From NCBI RefSeq assembly GCF_025602895.1, contig NW_026516205.1:434001-498000 (forward strand): a stretch of 64,000 nt of DNA. The letters are read 5' to 3'. A program made the translations under genes and the position numbers. Source of the DNA: Polychytrium aggregatum. Lineage: Eukaryota > Chytridiomycota > Chytridiomycetes > Polychytriales. This document shows, piece by piece, positions 29,662 to 39,637 of the stretch (positions are counted from its first letter, which is position 1; every line of letters begins with the position of its first letter). The notes beneath the pieces are model-generated. The model was not told the DNA's origin and did no database searches. It saw only the letters and a program-made list of their open reading frames with translations.

Positions 29662-30221
29662 TGTCAGATCACGGGATCAAGAGGAAGTCAAAAGAAGAAA
29701 ATAGAGAAGGGTTTTATTGATCTTGGCGAGGCTAGGATCTTGAGTCAAGTGTGTCTGTCAGATCACGGGATCAAGAGGAAGTCAAAAGAAGAAGATAGAG
29801 AAGGGTTTTATTGATCTTAGCGAGTCTAGGATCTAGAGTCAAGTGTGTCTGGGGTCGAAGGTGATGACCAGAAACATGAGCGGGCGAAGGCGGGCTATTT
29901 ATCTGTCTGGCGATCCCGGAGGCGAAGCCTGCCGCAGCGGGGGCGAAGCAGCGGAGGCGGCGGGACAGCAGCCAGGCAGCAGCGGCTAACCGGAGAAACA
30001 TGTGAAAGTCTGACAAATGCTCGGTGGCTGACAAATGCGGGTGACACAGCGTTTGACTAATGCATGGTCGATGACAAATGCAGGGAACACAGAGCGGCGT
30101 GTGCAACATGAGAGCAAGGAAAAAGGAAAGGCGTCACAGGACAAAGGAAAAGGAAAGTGTGCGACGCAAACAGTGACACAAGTGCGACGGTGCAGCCAAG
30201 CGGGGAGAGGGATCTGTGACA
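29662..30221 (-). repeat. Family C 3' LTR with a 94-bp internal tandem duplication
   Basis: On the plus strand it runs TGTCAGATCACGGG...GGATCTGTGACA, next to the polypurine tract at 30222-30235. The first 94 bp (29662-29755) repeat as 29756-29849 with a few substitutions. The native LTR is therefore either 466 or 560 bp. ATGCC precedes the outer copy. Confidence 0.8.
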
Positions 30222-30255
30222 TCCCCCCCAGAAAAATTGTGCTCAAGTCAAACCA

Positions 30256-31550
30256 TCAATTTTTCGATCCCGAGTTGCGTTGCACTTGTGCTTGGCAAAG
30301 GTCGATCAGTGTGTCCATTTCCGGAAGGTTGCGGTTGCGGCTGAGGAAGTCGTGGATGTCTGCGAGTCCTCCATCCAAGAGTTCGGCCAGTGGTGCCCAC
30401 GAGTCGTACGATGGGTCGTATCCCTGCCAGCGGAGCAGGAACTCGTGTCGATATCCAGGCAGTCGACGTCGTCGGTTGATCCTGTGTCCAATGATCGCTT
30501 CGAACACTGATTCGTCGTTGTGGTTGGGTCCGGGTTCGTCAAACACAAGTTGGTCGGTCGATGGTGTGTTGTACGGGACGAGGGCGGAAGCTGGGAGTTC
30601 GGTTGTAAATCGGAGGGTCCTCGGGAGTCGAAGTCGATATCCAGTCGTCCCGATCTTCTCGATGATCTTGAAGGGTCCCAAGTACGGCATCCGCATCTTG
30701 GAGGGTGTGACGTCGTCCGTGCTGAAGTGGTACGCGGTCGTGTCGATCAGGACTTGGTCGCCAATGTCGTAGCTGATATCGCGTCGATGTCGGTTGGCGT
30801 AGTACAGGGCCCGGTCCTGGGCCTTGCCGATGTTGTCCGAGACCAAGTCCAGAGTCGCTTGCATCTCCTCGATCGACTGTGCTGCGGGGTTGGACTCGGC
30901 GATGATGTCGGTGTTGGCAGGAGTGCGAGGATGCTGACCGTGCATCAGGAAGAAGGGCGAATGTCCAGTCGATGCTGAGTTGTGTGAGTTGAGCGCGAAC
31001 TGGATGTACGGCACTTGATCGATCCAGCGGGAGCCGAGGGCCAGAGTCGAACAGCGGATGGCCTCGGCGGCGGTTGCCACAAAGCGTTCGACTTGTCCGG
31101 CGGCCTCGTGGTGGTGGGCAAAGGCGATCCGGAGTTCGGTCTTGAGCAGAACGTTGAGTCCTGTCCAGAAGGCCGACCGGAAGCGTGTGTCGTGATCGGA
31201 GATGAAAGTGCCGGCGAGTCCAAAGTGCACAAAGACATCGCGGAAGTACTGGCGGGCGACGTCTTCGGCCGAGTCGGTCTTGTTTCCAGGAACCAGGACG
31301 ACGTACTTGGTGAGGGAGTCGACAAAGATCGTGATCGAGTTGAAGGTGCGTCCCGAGAGTGAGTCCGAGGATGAAGTCGAGGGCGACAGTGTCCATCTTG
31401 CGGGTGGCCACAGGGATCCGGGAGAAGTGACCGTATGCTTGTTGTCGTCGGATCTTGGCTCGCTGGCAGATGTCGCAGTGCGAGACCCACTCGGCAATGT
31501 CCTTGGACATGGCGGGCCAGTAGTAGTGGGTCGAGATGGCCTTGTAGAGC
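30256..31550 (-). pseudogene. Family C pol, 3' part: integrase and chromodomain, frameshifted
   Basis: This is the rest of the integrase after the B insertion. It has the finger half HYYWPAMSKDIAEWVSHCDICQRAK, then the core IFVDSLTKYVVLVPG, SDHDTRF and GQVERFVA, and a chromodomain (FLLRWQGYDPSYDSWAPLAELL) near the end. Near 31370 the frame changes between DFILGL and SGRTFNSITIFV. Compared with family B about 7 residues are lost with a shift, so the product would be broken. The insertion of B lies in the zinc finger at HPGTNT/LYKAI. The stop is next to the polypurine tract. Confidence 0.85.
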
Positions 31551-31555
31551 GTGTT

Positions 31556-31921
31556 TGTCAGGACCGAGGTCTTCGGGCATGGCGGATCAGAGGAAAAAGA
31601 TATATTCAAAAATAAGATCTGGGTTCGAAGTTCGCAAGTGCCCCCCCTCCTCTCGGATAGAACTCGTCGTTCTTCTTAAGGGAGACCCCCGGGTCCGTCA
31701 GCATCGAGCGGTCAGAGGGGCAACATCTCTCGTGGGTGCTCTGAGGGTCAGCGAGAGAGGCTTAACACGCAGCGAGAGTGGATTGCCACAGCATCTGGTG
31801 CGTGTGGCAATCTTGGCGTCAACGTGGGGTCGTCGTGCGCCAATCAAACGGGAAGAGTGCGCGCGTGCATTCACGGGCGCATGATCTGCGATGTGGAGGT
31901 GGAAGTGGCAGGGTCGTGACA
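31556..31921 (-). repeat. Family B LTR 1 (3' LTR of unit 1)
   Basis: 366 bp; on the minus strand TGTCACGACC...GGTCCTGACA. It is preceded on that strand by TTTTTCTGGGGGGGA, the polypurine region. Confidence 0.95.
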
Positions 31922-31955
31922 TCCCCCCCAGAAAAATTGTGCTGAAGATCTACCA

Positions 31956-34900
31956 TCAATTTTTCGTCCCCGGCTCAAATCCGGAACACAGATCTCGAAG
32001 AGAAGAAATCTCAGGCAAGTTGGGGTTCCTTCCAAGGAAGTCCGTTATGCTCTCGAAAGCGTTTTCCAGGAGCAGATCCACAGGTTCCCATGAGTCGTAG
32101 CTCTGATCGTAACCGGTCCATCGAACGAGAAGTTGATGTCGAAGTCTGGGGTTTTTCGCCCTCCTGTTGAGTCGGTGGCCAAGGATGACTTCAACCTCGA
32201 ACTCTCCTTCCTCGTTTGCGTCGGGCTGATCAAAAACCTTTTGTGTCGAATGTGGAGTTTTGTACGGTACGAGCGCTGAAGCTGGAACGTCTGGAGAAAA
32301 TTTCAGGTTAGGAGGAAGATCGAGGCGATACCCGGTTGTTCCAAGTTTGTCGATGATGATGAATGGTCCTAGGTAAGGCATCCGAATTTTAGAAGGCTCG
32401 ACAATGTCTGAATTGAAATGGTAAGCGGTCGTGTCAATAAGAACCCGATCTCCGATTTCGTGATTGATGTCTTGCCTGCGCTGGTTGGAATAGAGCAGGG
32501 CCTTGTCTTGAGCCTTTTTAATGTTGTCGCTCACAATGGCGAGCGTGGCCTTCATTTCTTCAATACCCTGTGCAGCCGGATCGGTATGATCGATTACTTC
32601 GGCATTTTCGGGTGTGCGGGGATGCTGTCCATGCATAAGGAAAAACGCTGTATATCCGGTTGAGGCTGAGGAATGATTATTCAACGCAAACTGGATGAAA
32701 GGAAGCTGACTCAACCAGGTCGACTTCAACCCTAGGGTTGAACACCGAATCGCCTCTGCGGTCGTCGCTACGAATCGCTCGACTTGTCCCGCAGATTCGT
32801 GGTGGTATGCAAACGCCATCCGAAGCTGAGTTTTCAATATGCCGTTGAACGACCTCCAAAATTGAGATTTGAATCGTGGATCTTGGTCCGAAACGATCGT
32901 ATTTGCAAGTCCAAAGTGCATGAATACTTCCTCAAAGTATTGACGAGCAATATCCTGTGCAGTATCACGCTTACTTCCGGGTATGAGGATGGCGTACTTG
33001 GTAAGAGAATCTACGAATATCGTTATCGCATCGAATACTCTCCCGGTGTTGGGATCTTGGATCGGAGGCAGCCCAAGGATGAAATCCAGTGATACGGTGT
33101 CCATTTTGCGGTTTGGAATCGGGACGCGGCTGTACAGTCCGAAGGCCTTTTGACGCCGAATCTTCGCTCTTTGGCAGATGTCGCAGCGGGCGACCCAGTT
33201 GACGATATCCTTCTTCATGGATGACCAGTAGTAGTGAGTTGATATTGCTTGGTGCAAGGTATTCGTTCCTGGATGCGCTGCACAAACCGATTCGTGAAAG
33301 TCTCGAATGATTCTGCTACGGAGCTCAGCTCCCGGGATGCAAATCCGATTGTCGAAGTATAGGATGTCGTCTTCCAGGCGAAATCTATGGAGTTGTGCTT
33401 TCATCCAAGGCCGAAGATTCTCGGTTGAATTGTTTTTGCGTGCCGTTATGATTGCCCATAATATCTGATCGTTAACATAGCGATCTTTGATATCTTCGAG
33501 TAAGGATTGCCGGTCCGGGCCAAGTTGGATAATCGAATTGACAATCGAGACCTGAGTTGCTTTTGATACAGCTGGGGGTGTACGTGAGAGGATATCCGCA
33601 ATCCTGTTCCATTTTCCGGGGATCCATTGGATTTCAAGATCGAAGTCCAACATGAGGTCGATTGCGCGCTGTTGACGTTTGTTCAGGGTTTTGGACTCAA
33701 GGATGTGTCTCAGTGCCTTCTGGTCGGTGTGGAGGTAAGTCTTTCGTCCGACGAGATAATTTTTGAACTTCTCCAGATGACGGCAAATGGAAAGCAGTTC
33801 GCCGTTGTATGGTGAGTAATTCAATTCCGATCCATGGAGTTTTTGAGAATTGAATGCAATCGGCTTGATGTTCCCAGACTGGTCTAACTCTTGACCGATC
33901 CAGCCTCCTATTGAAGCACTTGATTCCGACCAGTCCGTGAACAAATGAATATCCTTGGAAGTGTCGATCATGTGGAGACAGAGCGGTGACATCTTCTTTG
34001 CTTCTTCATAGCAAGCCTCCGTTTGTGGAGTCCACTCAACAAGTTTGGTCGAGTTAGCACTGCGGGTTGTCAGCAGGGCCGACAGCGGGCCTGCGACGGC
34101 AGTGTACTTGGGGATGAAGTGCATGATCGTATTGGTAAGTCCCAAGAAACTTCGGAGCTCGTGCTCAGTTCGAGGTCGTGGATAGTTCTTGATCGCTTCA
34201 GTGCGTGACGGGTGGACTCTTATCAAGCCCTCTCCGATTATGAAACCGAGGTACGTGACGGTATCCTTAAAGAATGAGCACTTCTCTGGGCGAATTTTGA
34301 AGGAATGCTGCTTGATCTTCTCCAGAACCAACTCGATATGCTTGATATGATCCTCTTCGTTCTCCGAGGCGATGAGTATATCGTCAATGTAGACGAACAC
34401 GAAGTCATCAATGTACTCTCGGAATATTTCATTCATTGCTGCTTGGAATACGGAGGGGCTATTGGCAAGCCCGAAGGGCATCACGGCCCATTCAAAGTGC
34501 CCATACTTCGTGCGAAAGGCTGTTTTAGGTGAGTCTTCTTCTGCAATACGGATCTGATGAAACCCGCGCTGCAAATCCAGCTTCGAGAACACTCGACACT
34601 TCGAGAGTCTGTCCATGATCTCCCTCATGTTAGGGAGGGCCGTTCGATCTTTCACGGTGTTCTTATTGAGAGCTCGGTAGTCGAAGACGAGTCGATATTT
34701 CTCTCCTTGCTTTACCCAAAACACAGGTGCCCCGAAAGGAGAAATTGATTTTCGAATGTGCTCGATATTCAAAAGTCGCGATAGCTCGTCCTTGAGACGC
34801 GCAAGTTCTTCTGAAGACATTTGGTAAAGGCTTGACCAAGTCGGTTTCGAGTTCTCTTCCAGGTTGATTTTCATGTCGATACCTGTCCGGTGAGGTGGCA

Positions 34901-35669
34901 GTTGATCGAGTTCGCTGAAGACGTGGTGGAAGTTCTGGATGCGTGATCGATGTTCTGGGTTCAGGGTTGCTAGGGCAACTTCGAGGTTCTTCTGGAAATC
35001 AGTCAAGGTTGTCTCAATGTGGTTCAAGGAGCAGTGGAAGACTTGTGAAGTCGATGCCAGGTTCGCAATTTCTCCCATAGGCATGTGGTATTGTTTCTTG
35101 AGTTCGGAGATGGTGATAGGGGATGAGACTGAGACATAATCGGCAGTCCAGAGGTGGTCACCTTCATGTTTGAAACTAACAATGTTGCTTGGCCAATCGA
35201 TTTCTGGGTTGGATTGGTCAAACCAGTTCTTTCCAAGAATCAAGTCCCAAGTGAGTGGTGCAGTAAAGAGCTGCATCCTCGCTTGGTAGTTTTGAATTCG
35301 GAGGTCCACTGGGTCAGAGAGCTTTGAAGGAAAAGATTTCCCGTTTGGCATTTGCACCGTGTTGGTGGTTGTGTGGGTCACAATTTGGAGGTCGCTGGCG
35401 ATGGATTCTGAGATGTACGAGCTGGTGGCTCCAGGGTCAAGTAGAACTGTGATGGGGTAGTTGTTCAAAGATCCTTTTATTTTAAGGAGTCCCTTTGCGT
35501 TTTCACTTTGGATCTCGATTTCGTGCAGCCTGGGGGTGATGGTGTTCACCGACTGGGGGCTGGCACTGTGGGTGGTCAAATCTGATGTGGATGGTGTTGA
35601 GGCTTCGCGACAACCCGCCGTGTCCTTCAATAGGTCCAGCTGACAGGGGTTGCCGCCTCCACGTTTCCC
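31956..35669 (-). CDS. Family B Pol, unit 1 (intact)
   Basis: Pol lies in the -1 frame after the frameshift site (35663-35669) and runs about 1230 residues. Order: aspartic protease with a DPGATSS active site instead of the usual D-S/T-G; RT with YIDDILIA; RNase H (LFTDWSESSASIGG, TDQKAL); integrase with an HPGTNT...HCDICQ finger and DDE residues in LDFILG, SDQDPRF and GQVERF; chromodomain LLVRWTGYDQSYDSWEPVDLL. No internal stop. The open frame has no ATG near its start, which supports translation only as a Gag-Pol fusion. The stop is followed by the polypurine tract and LTR 1. Confidence 0.94.
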   Translation of the reverse strand, partial: GKRGGGNPCQLDLLKDTAGCREASTPSTSDLTTHSASPQSVNTITPRLHEIEIQSENAKGLLKIKGSLNNYPITVLLDPGATSSYISESIASDLQIVTHTTTNTVQMPNGKSFPSKLSDPVDLRIQNYQARMQLFTAPLTWDLILGKNWFDQSNPEIDWPSNIVSFKHEGDHLWTADYVSVSSPITISELKKQYHMPMGEIANLASTSQVFHCSLNHIETTLTDFQKNLEVALATLNPEHRSRIQNFHHVFSELDQLPPHRTGIDMKINLEENSKPTWSSLYQMSSEELARLKDELSRLLNIEHIRKSISPFGAPVFWVKQGEKYRLVFDYRALNKNTVKDRTALPNMREIMDRLSKCRVFSKLDLQRGFHQIRIAEEDSPKTAFRTKYGHFEWAVMPFGLANSPSVFQAAMNEIFREYIDDFVFVYIDDILIASENEEDHIKHIELVLEKIKQHSFKIRPEKCSFFKDTVTYLGFIIGEGLIRVHPSRTEAIKNYPRPRTEHELRSFLGLTNTIMHFIPKYTAVAGPLSALLTTRSANSTKLVEWTPQTEACYEEAKKMSPLCLHMIDTSKDIHLFTDWSESSASIGGWIGQELDQSGNIKPIAFNSQKLHGSELNYSPYNGELLSICRHLEKFKNYLVGRKTYLHTDQKALRHILESKTLNKRQQRAIDLMLDFDLEIQWIPGKWNRIADILSRTPPAVSKATQVSIVNSIIQLGPDRQSLLEDIKDRYVNDQILWAIITARKNNSTENLRPWMKAQLHRFRLEDDILYFDNRICIPGAELRSRIIRDFHESVCAAHPGTNTLHQAISTHYYWSSMKKDIVNWVARCDICQRAKIRRQKAFGLYSRVPIPNRKMDTVSLDFILGLPPIQDPNTGRVFDAITIFVDSLTKYAILIPGSKRDTAQDIARQYFEEVFMHFGLANTIVSDQDPRFKSQFWRSFNGILKTQLRMAFAYHHESAGQVERFVATTAEAIRCSTLGLKSTWLSQLPFIQFALNNHSSASTGYTAFFLMHGQHPRTPENAEVIDHTDPAAQGIEEMKATLAIVSDNIKKAQDKALLYSNQRRQDINHEIGDRVLIDTTAYHFNSDIVEPSKIRMPYLGPFIIIDKLGTTGYRLDLPPNLKFSPDVPASALVPYKTPHSTQKVFDQPDANEEGEFEVEVILGHRLNRRAKNPRLRHQLLVRWTGYDQSYDSWEPVDLLLENAFESITDFLGRNPNLPEISSLRDLCSGFEPGTKN

Positions 35670-36676
35670 GAGTCTTCGTGCGGAGGTTCGTAGGTCGTTC
35701 CTTGGTCGACGATTTCGAGGCTATTGATCCTTTGATCGACCGGGCAGTCGCGGGCTATGTGCCCAAACTTGCGGCAACGGTAGCATCCACCTTTCTTCCT
35801 GAGGAAATCTCTCTCACGGTCGGAGAGTTTCCCAATGGGGCGGTTATTCACATTGTCGATCTCCATCGCATTTGGATCGCGAACAGCCGGAGCGGGCCCA
35901 GAAGGTGCTTGGAAAAGAGGACGAGCTGGTCGAATGATGGTCCTGGTCTGGGGATAAGAACTGAACCCATCCCTCTGAAATCGTAGAGTCGGTGGGCGGG
36001 GGTCGGTGCTGCCAAACATGATTGCTTCGTAACGCTCTGCAATCGTCATGGCCTCGTCAAGGGACTTCTTGCCGGTCGATTCGAGTTTCCATTCGACTTC
36101 CTTGCTCACATGACGCTTGAGTTTCGCAAGGTAGCGTTGGAGAGCAACGGCCGGGTCGTTGAGGTGCGGAAGTTCCAGGAGCAGGTCACGGAAGCGAGCA
36201 TTAAACGCGGCGACACTTCCGGTCTGGGAAAGGACCTCAAACTCGTGCTCAAGGGACCTGACCGTGGTTACAGGAACGAAGGCTGCACGGATAGCTGAAT
36301 ACACGGCCTCTGGTGTCAAGGTCTCGACAGGGTTACTTTGGAAATGCAATCTCCACCAGACCTTTGCCTTGCCGTGTAGGTTCATGGCAATCGTAGAGAC
36401 CGAGGTTTGGGGGTCCAGCGAGTAATACTCGCAGTACTCGGTCATTGAGTATTGGAACTCGTCGAAAATGCTAGCTTTCCTCTCGCCTGTGAAGGCGGGT
36501 GGCAATGGCATCTTGGGCTTCGTCGAGGCTACGGGTGTCCTCAGGCCGTGGGCAGCGAGAAAGTTCATAAGCCGAGCTTGTTCAACACGAGTGAGTTGAC
36601 TGATAGTTTCGAGGCATTCTTCCACGTTCGGACCGGAGCCCGATGCTACCATGTCAGGACCGAGGTCTTCGGGCAT
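35627..36676 (-). CDS. Family B Gag, unit 1
   Basis: A 349-codon frame ending in a CX2CX4HX4C knuckle (CYRCRKFGHIARDC). The first ATG (36676) is inside the LTR; a second ATG (36652-36650) is made by the last LTR base plus the first two bases of the primer binding site, giving MVASGSG. Gag forms the capsid and packages RNA. The stop TGA (35629-35627) lies 33 nt downstream of the G-GGA-AAC slip site. Confidence 0.9.
   Translation of the reverse strand: MPEDLGPDMVASGSGPNVEECLETISQLTRVEQARLMNFLAAHGLRTPVASTKPKMPLPPAFTGERKASIFDEFQYSMTEYCEYYSLDPQTSVSTIAMNLHGKAKVWWRLHFQSNPVETLTPEAVYSAIRAAFVPVTTVRSLEHEFEVLSQTGSVAAFNARFRDLLLELPHLNDPAVALQRYLAKLKRHVSKEVEWKLESTGKKSLDEAMTIAERYEAIMFGSTDPRPPTLRFQRDGFSSYPQTRTIIRPARPLFQAPSGPAPAVRDPNAMEIDNVNNRPIGKLSDRERDFLRKKGGCYRCRKFGHIARDCPVDQRINSLEIVDQGTTYEPPHEDSGNVEAATPVSWTY
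35663..35669 (-). promoter_or_regulatory. -1 ribosomal frameshift site, family B unit 1
   Basis: Minus-strand heptamer GGGAAAC is read G-GGA-AAC in the gag frame. After a 7-nt spacer comes a stem CGGCAACCC (35655-35647) pairing with GGGTTGTCG (35616-35608), nine pairs including one G-U. The -1 frame continues openly into pol. Unit 2 has the same signal at 46231-46237. Confidence 0.85.
36640..36651 (-). other. Primer binding site, family B unit 1
   Basis: Minus strand TGGTAGCATCGG, directly after the LTR, identical to families A and D. The same site recurs in unit 2 at 47208-47219. Confidence 0.75.
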
Positions 36677-37017
36677 GGCGGATCAGAGGAAAAAGATATA
36701 TTCAAAAATAAGATCTGGGTTCGAAGTTCGCAAGTGCCCCCCCTCCTCTCGGATAGAACTCGTCGTTCTTCTTAAGGGAGACCCCCGGGTCCGTCAGCAT
36801 CGAGCGGTCAGAGGGGCAACATCTCTCGTGGGTGCTCTGAGGGTCAGCGAGAGAGGCTTAACACGCAGCGAGAGTGGATTGCCACAGCATCTGGTGCGTG
36901 TGGCAATCTTGGCGTCAACGTGGGGTCGTCGTGCGCCAATCAAACGGGAAGAGTGCGCGCGTGCATTCACGGGCGCATGATCTGCGATGTGGAGGTGGAA
37001 GTGGCAGGGTCGTGACA
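36652..37017 (-). repeat. Family B LTR 2 (shared by both units)
   Basis: 366 bp, same sequence as LTR 1 at an offset of 5096. It serves as 5' LTR of unit 1 and 3' LTR of unit 2. Confidence 0.95.
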
Positions 37018-37051
37018 TCCCCCCCAGAAAAATTGTGCTGAAGATCTACCA

Positions 37052-39319
37052 TCAATTTTTCGTCCCCGGCTCAAATCCGGAACACAGATCTCGAAGAGAA
37101 GAAATCTCAGGCAAGTTGGGGTTCCTTCCAAGGAAGTCCGTTATGCTCTCGAAAGCGTTTTCCAGGAGCAGATCCACAGGTTCCCATGAGTCGTAGCTCT
37201 GATCGTAACCGGTCCATCGAACGAGAAGTTGATGTCGAAGTCTGGGGTTTTTCGCCCTCCTGTTGAGTCGGTGGCCAAGGATGACTTCAACCTCGAACTC
37301 TCCTTCCTCGTTTGCGTCGGGCTGATCAAAAACCTTTTGTGTCGAATGTGGAGTTTTGTACGGTACGAGCGCTGAAGCTGGAACGTCTGGAGAAAATTTC
37401 AGGTTAGGAGGAAGATCGAGGCGATACCCGGTTGTTCCAAGTTTGTCGATGATGATGAATGGTCCTAGGTAAGGCATCCGAATTTTAGAAGGCTCGACAA
37501 TGTCTGAATTGAAATGGTAAGCGGTCGTGTCAATAAGAACCCGATCTCCGATTTCGTGATTGATGTCTTGCCTGCGCTGGTTGGAATAGAGCAGGGCCTT
37601 GTCTTGAGCCTTTTTAATGTTGTCGCTCACAATGGCGAGCGTGGCCTTCATTTCTTCAATACCCTGTGCAGCCGGATCGGTATGATCGATTACTTCGGCA
37701 TTTTCGGGTGTGCGGGGATGCTGTCCATGCATAAGGAAAAACGCTGTATATCCGGTTGAGGCTGAGGAATGATTATTCAACGCAAACTGGATGAAAGGAA
37801 GCTGACTCAACCAGGTCGACTTCAACCCTAGGGTTGAACACCGAATCGCCTCTGCGGTCGTCGCTACGAATCGCTCGACTTGTCCCGCAGATTCGTGGTG
37901 GTATGCAAACGCCATCCGAAGCTGAGTTTTCAATATGCCGTTGAACGACCTCCAAAATTGAGATTTGAATCGTGGATCTTGGTCCGAAACGATCGTATTT
38001 GCAAGTCCAAAGTGCATGAATACTTCCTCAAAGTATTGACGAGCAATATCCTGTGCAGTATCACGCTTACTTCCGGGTATGAGGATGGCGTACTTGGTAA
38101 GAGAATCTACGAATATCGTTATCGCATCGAATACTCTCCCGGTGTTGGGATCTTGGATCGGAGGCAGCCCAAGGATGAAATCCAGTGATACGGTGTCCAT
38201 TTTGCGGTTTGGAATCGGGACGCGGCTGTACAGTCCGAAGGCCTTTTGACGCCGAATCTTCGCTCTTTGGCAGATGTCGCAGCGGGCGACCCAGTTGACG
38301 ATATCCTTCTTCATGGATGACCAGTAGTAGTGAGTTGATATTGCTTGGTGCAAGGTATTCGTTCCTGGATGCGCTGCACAAACCGATTCGTGAAAGTCTC
38401 GAATGATTCTGCTACGGAGCTCAGCTCCCGGGATGCAAATCCGATTGTCGAAGTATAGGATGTCGTCTTCCAGGCGAAATCTATGGAGTTGTGCTTTCAT
38501 CCAAGGCCGAAGATTCTCGGTTGAATTGTTTTTGCGTGCCGTTATGATTGCCCATAATATCTGATCGTTAACATAGCGATCTTTGATATCTTCGAGTAAG
38601 GATTGCCGGTCCGGGCCAAGTTGGATAATCGAATTGACAATCGAGACCTGAGTTGCTTTTGATACAGCTGGGGGTGTACGTGAGAGGATATCCGCAATCC
38701 TGTTCCATTTTCCGGGGATCCATTGGATTTCAAGATCGAAGTCCAACATGAGGTCGATTGCGCGCTGTTGACGTTTGTTCAGGGTTTTGGACTCAAGGAT
38801 GTGTCTCAGTGCCTTCTGGTCGGTGTGGAGGTAAGTCTTTCGTCCGACGAGATAATTTTTGAACTTCTCCAGATGACGGCAAATGGAAAGCAGTTCGCCG
38901 TTGTATGGTGAGTAATTCAATTCCGATCCATGGAGTTTTTGAGAATTGAATGCAATCGGCTTGATGTTCCCAGACTGGTCTAACTCTTGACCGATCCAGC
39001 CTCCTATTGAAGCACTTGATTCCGACCAGTCCGTGAACAAATGAATATCCTTGGAAGTGTCGATCATGTGGAGACAGAGCGGTGACATCTTCTTTGCTTC
39101 TTCATAGCAAGCCTCCGTTTGTGGAGTCCACTCAACAAGTTTGGTCGAGTTAGCACTGCGGGTTGTCAGCAGGGCCGACAGCGGGCCTGCGACGGCAGTG
39201 TACTTGGGGATGAAGTGCATGATCGTATTGGTAAGTCCCAAGAAACTTCGGAGCTCGTGCTCAGTTCGAGGTCGTGGATAGTTCTTGATCGCTTCAGTGC
39301 GTGACGGGTGGACTCTTAT
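37052..39319 (-). pseudogene. Family B Pol, unit 2, C-terminal part (split by family D copy 1)
   Basis: It encodes the end of RT, RNase H, integrase and chromodomain, identical to unit 1 at an offset of 5096. It is cut at 39319 by the family D LTR. The reading frame is otherwise intact; D is the only lesion seen. Confidence 0.92.
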
Positions 39320-39628
39320 TGTAACGTCCACTACTGGGACGTTGGGGCAAGACGGGGAGGGAGGGGGTACAAGACAAGACAGGACGGGGCAGAACAGGGC
39401 GGTGCTAGGCTACTCTAGCGGACGGGTGAGCTCGGGGAGCACTTACGTTTATTCACGATAAAACCGAACTCCAGACAAACGGGGGGAACGGGGGCAACCC
39501 GCAGGTATACCCTGCGGTGGCCTGCCTGCGGTGCGTGAAAACGCAAAGCGCAGCACAGGTCACGACCCACTGCGCCGCGCAGTACGCGCAGTACGCGCAG
39601 CACAGCGTCGGAGATACCATCTCCTACA
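39320..39628 (-). repeat. Family D copy 1, 3' LTR
   Basis: 309 bp; minus strand TGTAGGAGATGG...GGACGTTACA. A purine-rich GTGTGGGAG precedes it on the minus strand. Confidence 0.95.
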
Positions 39629-39637
39629 CTCCCACAC

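Noticed and set aside
31556-31921. Short ORFs repeated at 31571, 36651 and 47219 as a gene family
   Set aside because: They lie inside the three copies of the family B LTR and recur only because the LTR does.
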